Shown here: positions 27,245-34,820 of the stretch, in pieces
Numbering within the stretch: the first letter of the stretch is position 1
Layout: every line of letters starts with the position of its first letter
NCBI GenBank assembly: GCA_001914815.1
Contig: MNDG01000060.1
Span: forward strand, 1-34,820
Length of the DNA: 34,820 nucleotides
Source of the DNA: Acidobacteriales bacterium 13_2_20CM_55_8
Lineage (GTDB): Bacteria; Acidobacteriota; Terriglobia; Terriglobales; Acidobacteriaceae
Direction: 5' to 3'
Made by a program: the position numbers and the translations under genes
The notes under the pieces: generated by a model
Database searches by the model: none
What the model saw: the letters and a program-made list of their open reading frames with translations, nothing else
Told to the model about the DNA's origin: nothing

Positions 27245-29075
27245 TTACTCCACGGTCACTGACTTAGCCAAGTTCCTGGGTTGATCAACATCGCAACCAC
27301 GCCGCACTGCAATGTGATAGGCCAGCAACTGGAGCGGAACGATTTCCAGTATCGGCAGCAATTCCTCCGGAGCTGGCGGAATGTACAGCACGTGATCCGC
27401 GGCTTCCTTGATCTCTTCGTCACCTTCAGTAGCCAGCGCGATGACTTTTCCGGAGCGTGCCTTAACCTCTTTAAGATTAGACATCGTCTTCTCATAACGC
27501 ACCAGCGAGAGGACATCTTTCGGATCGCGAGTTGCGATAATCACTACTGGCAAATTCTCGTCAATCAGCGCGTTCGGCCCATGCTTCATCTCTCCCGCCG
27601 GATAGCCTTCGGCGTGAATGTAGGAAATTTCCTTCAGCTTCAACGCTCCTTCCAGCGCAATGGGATAGTGGATGCCGCGTCCTAAGAAGAGGAAATCCTG
27701 CGAGCGCACGTACTCCTTGGCCAGGTCTTCGCAATCCTCTTCCTGGGTTAACAAATGCTCGAGCTTGCCCGGGATACGCGTCAATTCCTGAATTGCATCC
27801 TTGGCTTGCTCGGCACTGAGGGTGCCGCGCAATTGGCCCAGATAAAGCGCGAAAAGGTAGAGAGCAGTGAGTTGGGCAGTAAAGGCTTTGGTGGAAGCAA
27901 CTCCGATCTCGGGACCGGCATGGGTGTAGATAGTCCCCCCGGACTCGCGGGTAATCATCGAGCCCACCACATTGCAAATCGCCACCGTCTTGGAGCCTTT
28001 GGCTTTCGCTTCTCTCTGGGCAGCAATGGTGTCCGCCGTCTCACCTGATTGAGAAATCAGCATGGTGATGGTGTCCGAAGCGATAATCGGATCGCGGTAG
28101 CGCCACTCGCTGGCGTAATCGACTTCAACCGGAACACGCGCCAAGCGCTCAATCATGAACTTACCCGCTTGGGCTGCATGCCAGCTCGTCCCACAAGCTG
28201 CAATATTGATCTTCTTTGCCGCGCGAAATTCCGCTTCAGTAATCTCCATCTCGTCCAGGAAAACGTGACCCGTCTCCTGTGAAACGCGTCCCAGTGTGGT
28301 ATCGCGGACGGCGCGGGGCTGCTCGTAAATCTCCTTCAGCATGAAGTGCTTGAACCCGCCCTTTTCCGCCATAATCGGGTCCCAAGTGACATGCTGGACT
28401 TGCCTTACGATCGGCTGCCCATTGAAATCTGTGAGTTGCACGCCGTCCGGTGTAATGACCGCAAGGTCGCCATCAGCGAGAAAGAAAAGATCGCGGGTGT
28501 GATAGAGAATGGCGGGCCGCCGGCGGACCGTTGCGGGCGGCTACGATTTTGTTCGGCTCATCCACCGCGATCACTGCCAGCGCAAACACACCGCTTAGCT
28601 GTCCCACGGCTTTGCGCACCGCTTCTTCCAGCGAGGGACGACTGCCATTACTCCGCTTTAAGTAATATTTCTCCACCAGGTGCGCGATCACTTCGGTGTC
28701 GGTCTCCGTGGAGAATTTGTGTCCTTCTTCGATCAGCTTCTTTTTCAGCACAACGTAATTCTCGATAATCCCGTTGTGCACGACCACCACCCGCCCCGTG
28801 CAATCACGGTGCGGATGAGCGTTTTCTTCAGTGGGTCGGCCATGCGTGGCCCAGCGAGTATGGCCGATGCCATAAGTGCCATCCAGCGGCTTGAGACGAA
28901 TGACCTCTTCCAGGTTGCGCAGCTTGCCCTCGGCGCGCCGGATCTGCAGGCCTTCGCCATTCCCGCACACTGCAATTCCCGCTGAGTCGTAGCCGCGATA
29001 CTCCAGCCGCTTCAGCCCGTCAATGATGACAGGCACGACCCGCTTCTTACCCACGTATCCGACAATCCCGCACAT
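27245..29075 (-). pseudogene. glmS: Glutamine--fructose-6-phosphate aminotransferase (GlmS), disrupted by internal deletion/frameshift near 28515
   Basis: ORF 28473..29168 contains [33 protein letters not shown]...[12 protein letters not shown] second frame gives [34 protein letters not shown], continuing into ORF 27245..28441 with both SIS domains. Confidence 0.9.
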
Positions 29076-29223
29076 CTTTGTATGCTCCTTGTTTCGGCGG
29101 GGGCCGAAGGTTCGCTTATGAAGTAGGAACAAGATTGCCACGGAAGGCGCGCACTCTAGTTCCGTCAATAGCCAGCCTGCCTCGGCAGGATAATTTTGCT
29201 CACACCGAATCGGGGGGATTCGG

Positions 29224-29469
29224 TCAGTCCTCCAAGGAGAACCGGAATTCTTCGATCACCGGGTTGGTGAGAACGTCGCGAGCAATGCGTGCGATCTCGG
29301 TCTCCGCTTCCGTTCGAGTCAGACCGCCATTTAAGGTGAGCTCGAAATATTTGCCCTGTCGAACATCTTCCAAACCCTTGCAGCCCATTTTTTTCAGAGC
29401 ACTCTGGATGGTCTTGCCCTGAGGATCCAAAACGCTCTTCTTGAGCGAAACGTAGACGTACGCTTTCAT
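29224..29469 (-). CDS. purS: Phosphoribosylformylglycinamidine synthase subunit PurS
   Basis: [54 protein letters not shown]. Confidence 0.92.
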   Translation of the reverse strand: MKAYVYVSLKKSVLDPQGKTIQSALKKMGCKGLEDVRQGKYFELTLNGGLTRTEAETEIARIARDVLTNPVIEEFRFSLED

Positions 29470-29525
29470 GGGGGACAGAGAACATTATACGTCAGAACGC
29501 CCCCTCCCCTCGCTAAACCTTGGAC

Positions 29526-29768
29526 TTAGCCCAGGCGTGCGAGTCGGGCGTCTAAGTCGCCCAAGGCGGTTTCCAACATCTTGCGATAAAAGGGGTTCTG
29601 CGCCGCCTGAAGTTGCTTTAGCACACGTTTGCGAGACAATAAAAGCCCTTGCTGTTGCTTCTGCTTGGCGACTTGCTCCGGCGTGAGTCGCTCTCCGGGG
29701 GAATCCGACGTCGCGCTAGCCTCGGCCTGTTGTTCCTCAACTGCCTTGCTCTCCCAGCCTCGTGCCAT
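29526..29768 (-). CDS. Small conserved-looking hypothetical protein (80 aa)
   Basis: MARGWESKAVEEQQAEAS...GLLLSRKRVLKQLQAAQNPFYRKMLETALGDLDARLARLG; charged helical C-terminus; the longer ORF start (30020) reads intergenic sequence. Confidence 0.55.
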   Translation of the reverse strand: MARGWESKAVEEQQAEASATSDSPGERLTPEQVAKQKQQQGLLLSRKRVLKQLQAAQNPFYRKMLETALGDLDARLARLG

Positions 29769-29809
29769 AGATAAATTATAGCCGGGGCTCTTAATGCTTA
29801 AGTCACCAA

Positions 29810-29923
29810 GTGCCGAAAAATCGGCACCGGTTGGAGAAAACCTATTCGCTCGGGAACTTGTTGTCGATGAGGAAAGTTGGCGAAATATCGGCAGACTAGT
29901 GTAAAGTTTTGTGCAACTGCCGA
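29810..29923. promoter_or_regulatory. Two inverted repeats sharing a TCGGCA core (candidate operators)
   Basis: GTGCCGA-AAAA-TCGGCAC (29810-29827) and TCGGCAG-N22-CTGCCGA (29888-29923), upstream of the XRE-like gene. Confidence 0.45.
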
Positions 29924-30094
29924 CGGAGCACGCCGTTGGTTTCGTGCAATGGTTTCTTGGTAACCTTGGAATACGGCTTGGTATCGACTGATACTTTTCG
30001 GATAACGCAGTTGCAAGCAAGCTGCTGAAGGGCGGTTGCCATCGTTGTCGCCGGTCTAAATCTACGAATCTCGCGGGAACGTCTGGGCCTCACG

Positions 30095-30859
30095 ATGCGA
30101 GAGGTCGAAACTGCAAGTGCCCGCATTGCGGACAAACACGGAAATGATGAATTCACGGTTAGCCCTAGCCGTCTTTCCGACATTGAAACCAAGGGTCTGG
30201 TCCCCAGTATCTATCGTCTTTATTCCCTGGCGGTCATTTACCGGCGCGACTTGCGCGAGATATTGTCTTGGTATGGCGTCGATCTGAATGCCACCACTGC
30301 GGATATGAAGCTTAACCTCCCACCTAAGTCGCACCCGTCCGAACTTCTGCAAGGTGCTTCAGTGGTGCAAATGCCCATCCGATTGGATCCTGCCTTTGAT
30401 CCGCGCCGCACAAATAATTTAGGCCGTATGGTGGAACAGTGGGGGTTAGTTCCGCTCGCGTACTTGGCACAGTTTGCCAGCGACAAGTACACCTATGGTT
30501 ACGTCGGCAGCGAAGACTTCACCATGTATCCGATTTTGCCGCCCGGCACATTCCTACAAGTGGACGAGTCAAAAAATAGGATTCTGCAAGGCATGTGGCG
30601 TTCCGAATACGAGCGCCCCATTTATTTCGTGGAAACCCGCGATGGTTACACTTGCTGCTGGTGCACTCTGAAGGGAGATCACATTATCCTGCAGCCGCAT
30701 CCCTTATCGCCAGTGCCGGTGCGAGTCTTGCGTCATCCGCAGGACGCGGAAGTTATCGGCCAGGTGATTGGCATCGCCGTTAGCTTGGGCGAGTGGCGTG
30801 CGGCCGAGTCTTTGCCTGACTCGAAGCCAGACTCGAAAGGGCGTGCAGCACTGAACTGA
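30095..30859 (+). CDS. XRE-type HTH regulator with LexA/S24-like C-terminal domain
   Basis: Reading frame upstream of ATG 30095 continues the HTH (LNLRISRERLGLTMREVETAS...SRLSDIETKGLVPSIYRLYSLAVIYRRDLREILSWYGVDL). C-terminus MYPILPPGTFLQVDESKN...EVIGQVIGIAV is S24-like. Confidence 0.65.
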   Translation: MREVETASARIADKHGNDEFTVSPSRLSDIETKGLVPSIYRLYSLAVIYRRDLREILSWYGVDLNATTADMKLNLPPKSHPSELLQGASVVQMPIRLDPAFDPRRTNNLGRMVEQWGLVPLAYLAQFASDKYTYGYVGSEDFTMYPILPPGTFLQVDESKNRILQGMWRSEYERPIYFVETRDGYTCCWCTLKGDHIILQPHPLSPVPVRVLRHPQDAEVIGQVIGIAVSLGEWRAAESLPDSKPDSKGRAALN

Positions 30860-31208
30860 AGTGCCGCGCCGACCCGCCGCCCAGGTCGGATGGTAACAAG
30901 GAAGGCGAACGCCCCCGTAAATCCCCTACATAATCTTCTGCCGGCTTTTGTTCCTCTCTGCTTGAAACTGCCACATCGTCTCGCAATGTTCGCAGGGAAG
31001 TACGCAGGATAACTAAGAAGATCGTGCGATGCGCTTCTGCCAGCGCCTGTTGTGCAGCTTCTTCCCCGTAAACTCTCGCGAGTCCCCAGTGGGAATAGGA
31101 GTCCGGCGCTTCTCGCAGACTGGAGAGGTATTCCAGTTTTCGCACAATCCCTGAAACCGCGGTAAGGGAAACGTCTAGCACATCGTCAATTGCAGACCTA
31201 AAAGTCAT
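30780..31208 (-). CDS. Hypothetical protein, convergent with and overlapping the XRE-like gene
   Basis: MTFRSAIDDVLDVSLTAVSGIVRKLEYLSSLREAPDSYSHWGLARVYGEEAAQQALAEAHRTIFLVILRT...; ordinary protein composition. Confidence 0.5.
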   Translation of the reverse strand: MTFRSAIDDVLDVSLTAVSGIVRKLEYLSSLREAPDSYSHWGLARVYGEEAAQQALAEAHRTIFLVILRTSLRTLRDDVAVSSREEQKPAEDYVGDLRGRSPSLLPSDLGGGSARHFSSVLHALSSLASSQAKTRPHATRPS

Positions 31209-31327
31209 TTCTTCTGTTCCAATTTCAGAAAACCGGACGATCCGTCGCCCGGACCTCCGAATAGCTCAATCCAGCCCACATTACCACGGTTGAACCACCC
31301 ACAACTACACACAAAGGAGTTCTACCG

Positions 31328-31459
31328 TGAAAAAGAAGATCCTACTCATCCTGGTTAACACCCTGCTGCTGGTCGGTGCGCTATCGATGCCGACAATCCT
31401 AAAGGCGGACGGAACACCTAACCCCAGTTGTCCCACAAAGGATCTGTGTAAACCATAAC
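31328..31459 (+). CDS. Small secreted peptide precursor (43 aa) with GTG start; not in the supplied ORF track
   Basis: Manual translation MKKKILLILVNTLLLVGALSMPTILKADGTPNPSCPTKDLCKP*: lysine-rich n-region, hydrophobic core, short Cys/Pro-containing tail. AAAGGAG SD about 8-10 nt upstream. Confidence 0.65.
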
Positions 31460-31508
31460 ACGCCGGACACGAAATGTGTGCGGCGGGCCGTCAGGCACGC
31501 CTTTGGCA

Positions 31509-31537
31509 TTGCGAGTGACTAGTAAAAAGGGTATATT
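31509..31537 (+). promoter_or_regulatory. Candidate sigma70 promoter upstream of the 253-aa membrane protein
   Basis: TTGCGA (31509-31514), 17 nt, TATATT (31532-31537), 15 nt before ATG 31553. Confidence 0.35.
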
Positions 31538-31552
31538 GCCGGAACGCTGGTT

Positions 31553-32314
31553 ATGTACCCTCACTCGTTCTGGTGGCACTACCTCTGGATAGCGCCTGAC
31601 GTCCTTCTGCTGTTCATTGCGGGAATAATCATTCATCGCCGTCTATTCTACGAATTTCCGATGTTCCTGGCCTATACGGTGTTCGAGAGCTTGCAGGGCG
31701 CTACTCTGTTCGTGCTGGATCATAGTTCGGCGATTTCCGCTACTGTGTACTGGAATACTCATTGGGTAGGATTGCTCATCACCATCGTATTGCGCTTTGC
31801 TGTTATCCACGAGGTATTCGCTTGTGTTTTCCGGCCCTATCCTGCACTTATGGAATTGAGTCGCGTATTGCTACGTTGGACGACTGTGGTCCTCGTTCTC
31901 ACAGCAGTAGCAGTAACCGCGTCCGCGCCCAAGGAGACTCCCTATCTTCTCTCCGGAATTCATGTGATAAACCGTACCGTTGGGCTAGTACAGAGTGGTC
32001 TGCTGGTTTTTCTCTTTCTGTTTTGCGCCTACTTTCGACTTTCTTGGCGGAGTTACGCGTATGGTATCGCGCTGGGGCTAGGAATTTTCGCCAGCGTGGA
32101 TCTGGCTACCGGGGCTCTTCGAGTCTGGATTGGCACCCCCGCGGCAGGAAGTTACGCGCTAGATTTTGTAACTATGGCAACCTATCATTGTAGCGTCTTA
32201 ATTTGGCTCGTTTATCTGCTGGCTCCTGAAACTGCCAGTCAGTCCGTTCAAGTGTTACCGGATAATAATCTCGAGCAATGGAATGCTGAAATGCAGCGCT
32301 TGCTATTGCGATGA
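31553..32314 (+). CDS. Hypothetical polytopic membrane protein
   Basis: 253 aa with about 6-7 hydrophobic segments; ATGA overlap with the next ORF. Confidence 0.65.
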   Translation: MYPHSFWWHYLWIAPDVLLLFIAGIIIHRRLFYEFPMFLAYTVFESLQGATLFVLDHSSAISATVYWNTHWVGLLITIVLRFAVIHEVFACVFRPYPALMELSRVLLRWTTVVLVLTAVAVTASAPKETPYLLSGIHVINRTVGLVQSGLLVFLFLFCAYFRLSWRSYAYGIALGLGIFASVDLATGALRVWIGTPAAGSYALDFVTMATYHCSVLIWLVYLLAPETASQSVQVLPDNNLEQWNAEMQRLLLR

Positions 32315-32847
32315 TTCTGACCTTTGCTCTCGTTCTTTTCTCCTTGATGGCGCTGCTGCTGATGTATGCCGTCCGAGGGAAGACTTCCGCGGTTGCCAAA
32401 TTGGACGACTTGGTCGGACGCACACGGCCGGTTGATATCGATGCCTTTCGAAATCTCATTGATCCTGCCGAGGAAGACTTCCTTCGTGAAAACCTACCCG
32501 CAAGCGAGTTTCGTGCTATCCAAAGGGAGCGCTTGCGTGCGGCCGTGGAGTATGTGAGTTGTACGGCGCACAATGCGGCCATCCTGGTGCGCCTGGGAGA
32601 AGCTGCGCGTGTCAGCCCCGACCCCAAGATCGCCGAGGCAGGACAGCAATTACTCGATAGCGCTCTCCGCCTCCGCCTCTATGCCCTGCTGTCAATGATC
32701 AGGTTGTATCTAGGAATCGCCCTGCCCGGTGCCCACCTCTCCGCTGGAAGATTATTGGATAACTATCAGCATCTCAGCAGCTTGGCTGGCCAGCTTGTCT
32801 TCATGCAGTATCCCACGCGCGCCTCTCGCCTGCCCGCCATTCTTTGA
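32311..32847 (+). CDS. Hypothetical protein with N-terminal membrane anchor
   Basis: ATGA-coupled to the upstream gene; N-terminal TM then helical soluble region. Confidence 0.6.
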   Translation: MILTFALVLFSLMALLLMYAVRGKTSAVAKLDDLVGRTRPVDIDAFRNLIDPAEEDFLRENLPASEFRAIQRERLRAAVEYVSCTAHNAAILVRLGEAARVSPDPKIAEAGQQLLDSALRLRLYALLSMIRLYLGIALPGAHLSAGRLLDNYQHLSSLAGQLVFMQYPTRASRLPAIL

Positions 32848-32990
32848 TAATTGCAACCTGCTGCCTTAAATCATCCAACTCCCAATGGATAAGCACTTCC
32901 GGTCGTTTACCGTCAATGTTATTATCCCCACCTCTGATCGTTGTTGCCCGATCATGTTGACTTACAAGCATAACGTTTTTCTTCTTTATC

Positions 32991-33022
32991 CAGTGTAGAT
33001 CGGGCTCAATGTAGATCGGGCT
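32991..33022. repeat. Two-copy tandem 16-mer (CAGTGTAGATCGGGCT / CAATGTAGATCGGGCT)
   Basis: Direct reading; one mismatch. Confidence 0.8.
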
Positions 33023-33081
33023 TAAGTCCTGATCCGTGCTTTGAGTTTGGAGTCCCACCAATACGGCCAAGGAGGTCTTTC

Positions 33082-33897
33082 GTGATGATCTCCGCAAATG
33101 CGGCCATGACTGGCTTCTACGACTACGGCGAGGCGGCTCGCTCGGTGTTGATAGCCATCGCTGCGTCCTATGCCGCGCTGGACCTTGCGGGACGCGTAAC
33201 CGCCGCCAGCGGCCGGGCTCGCCTGGCTCGGTTGAGTGGCGGCGCCATTGCGATGGGCATCGGCATATGGGCGATGCACTTCAAGGCGATGCTGGCCTTC
33301 CGCCTGCCGGTGTCCGTCAAATACCAATGGCCGACGGTTCTGTTGTCGCTCGTGATTGCAATTCTCGCCGCGGCGTTCGCACTCTATGTCGCGAGCCGGG
33401 AGAAATTCGGCTCCGTTCAGGCTTTGACCGGCAGCGTCATCATGGGCGGCGGCATCGCCACCTTGCACTATATCGACATGGCCGCAATGAGATTACCTGC
33501 CATCACCCGGTTTTCCCTCCTGCTGGTAATCTTTTCCATTTTGCTCGCAGTCTTGTTTTCGCTGCTTGCGCTGCAGTTGGCATTCGATCTACGAGAGGAG
33601 ACTAGATGGAGTGTCCCGCGGAGGCTTGGCAGCGCTACGCTGATGGGAGTCGCTGTCTCCGCCATGCATTACACCGGTATGGCTGCCGCAAGTTTCATAC
33701 CCGGCCCTCCTCCGGACTTATCCCATGCTGTGAGCATCTCCCAACTTGGCAACAATGGAATTGCCATTGTGACCTTGATCGTGATTGTCGCCGCCATGGA
33801 TTATCATCCCGTGCAACAGTTTATTGTAGAGTCAGTGGAAGGGGATCGCTTCTTCAATTCACTTTGCGTGCCAATAGCAGTGGTGTTTCATGACTGA
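33082..33897 (+). CDS. MHYT-domain integral membrane sensor protein
   Basis: Repeats IWAMHFKAMLAFRLP, ATLHYIDMAAMRLP and SAMHYTGMAAASF with regularly spaced TM segments; no effector domain attached. Confidence 0.8.
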   Translation: MMISANAAMTGFYDYGEAARSVLIAIAASYAALDLAGRVTAASGRARLARLSGGAIAMGIGIWAMHFKAMLAFRLPVSVKYQWPTVLLSLVIAILAAAFALYVASREKFGSVQALTGSVIMGGGIATLHYIDMAAMRLPAITRFSLLLVIFSILLAVLFSLLALQLAFDLREETRWSVPRRLGSATLMGVAVSAMHYTGMAAASFIPGPPPDLSHAVSISQLGNNGIAIVTLIVIVAAMDYHPVQQFIVESVEGDRFFNSLCVPIAVVFHD

Positions 33898-34664
33898 GGC
33901 GGGCTCCGTTGTTTTTGTAGTGGATGGCGATCCATCAGTTCGTCGCGCGATCAAGCGCCTCGTCAAGTCTGTAGGATTGCAAGTCGAGCTGTTCGGCTCG
34001 GCTTACGAGTTCCTCCGTAGCCAACGTCCCAACGCACCCAGTTGCCTGGCACTGGATATCCGGCTGCCAGGAACAAGTGGGCTTGATTTGCAACGCGAGT
34101 TGCTAGAGGCCAACATTCACATCTCCGTCATCTTCATCACTGCCCATTGGTCGCTGCCACCAATCGCGACTTGGCCAAGAGCGTCGCCGCCCGTGAGTTC
34201 CGTAGCGATTTGTTTTATCGGCTCAACGTCTTTCCTGTCCGCATGCCGCCGCTCCGAGAACGCGTCAATGACGTTCCCTTGCTGGTGCGGTATTTTGTGC
34301 AGAAGTTCGCCCGTCGCATGAACAAGCCGATCGAAACCATTCCCACAGAAACTATGAATGCATTGGTCGGTTGGGAATGGCCGGGAAATGTGAGAGAACT
34401 GGAAAATTTCATCGAACGATCGGTAATCCTTTCCGCCGGCAAAGTCCTGAGTGTTCCTTTGGCCGAATTAGTACCTGCATCCAGTTCTTTCTTCAGTGGC
34501 ACACTGGAAAATTTGGAGCGACAGCATATTATTCGCGTCCTGCGCGAAACTCGCGGGTGATTGCCGGCTCGAAAGGTGCTGCAGTCCGTTTAGGTTTAAA
34601 GCGAATCACTCTTCAGTCCAGAATTCTCAAAATGGGCATTACCCGGAATGAATTCGAGAATTGA
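33890..34664 (+). pseudogene. Response-regulator remnant: FixJ-like receiver joined out of frame to the C-terminal part of a sigma54 AAA+ activator, with a second frameshift before the Fis-type HTH
   Basis: Receiver VVFVVDGDPSVRRAIKRLVKSVG...LALDIRLPGTSGLDLQ...VIFITAH; other frame VAATNRDLAKSVAAREFRSDLFYRLNVFPVRMPPLRERVNDVPLLVRYFVQKF...GWEWPGNVRELENFIERSVIL; third frame RVIAGSKGAAVRLGLKRITLQSRILKMGI. Confidence 0.8.
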
Positions 34665-34700
34665 CGATTTCCGGCCTGCCTGTCTGCAACATTCTTCCGT

Positions 34701-34820
34701 GTGACGACCTATCGGCATACTGCCACTTCCCGAGAAGGCAAAGTCCTCATCCTCAAAATGGCCGAAGCCGGAGAAGTACTAGGCCTGAGCGCTGTCATCT
34801 CCGGAACCTGCTACGAATTG
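34701..34820 (+). CDS. Partial Crp/Fnr-family cyclic-nucleotide-binding-like regulator (runs off the right edge; N-terminus short or missing)
   Basis: Manual translation VTTYRHTATSREGKVLILKMAEAGEVLGLSAVISGTCYEL matches the REGK..IL...GE.LGL...SG pattern of Crp/Fnr effector domains. Confidence 0.6.
   Translation, partial: MTTYRHTATSREGKVLILKMAEAGEVLGLSAVISGTCYEL

Noticed and set aside
28473-28530. Programmed frameshifting in glmS (and similarly M61/HDAC)
   Set aside because: Conserved residues are missing at the junctions, so a ribosomal frameshift alone could not restore the proteins; no slippery heptamer seen.

Overview
The window reads as a GC-rich bacterial chromosomal segment. It resembles Acidobacteria (Terriglobia/Koribacter-like) by gene content and protein flavour; that lineage guess comes from memory and was not searched. 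Most of it is housekeeping: a partial GT39-like gene, a sulfatase-family protein, a CpaE/TadZ-like ATPase, two PilZ proteins, an MFS exporter, an M50 protease, HU, an Hfq-like protein, holB, tmk, an M61 peptidase, a PIG-L deacetylase, the ffh-(peroxiredoxin)-rpsP-khpA-rimM-trmD-rplS-rnhB neighbourhood, an HDAC-like gene, dnaK-dnaJ-hspR, an FNR-type reductase, glmS, purS, an XRE/S24-like regulator with small membrane and peptide genes, an MHYT protein, a damaged response regulator and a partial Crp/Fnr. Three observations stand out. (1) Several intergenic spaces are filled by degenerate 7-nt repeats. Each locus has its own consensus, several are folded into inverted arms, and they sit within 0-3 nt of stop codons. 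(2) At least five conserved genes (sulfatase, M61, HDAC, glmS, REC/sigma54 regulator) lack short internal stretches, usually with a frameshift. Genuine decay and assembly or amplification artefact cannot be separated from sequence alone. (3) The dnaK operon is of HspR type, with a consensus sigma70 promoter overlapping a HAIR-like site. A 43-codon GTG-start secreted Cys-containing peptide gene beside an XRE/S24-like regulator is also absent from the supplied ORF track. No rRNA, tRNA, CRISPR array or transposase was recognised.
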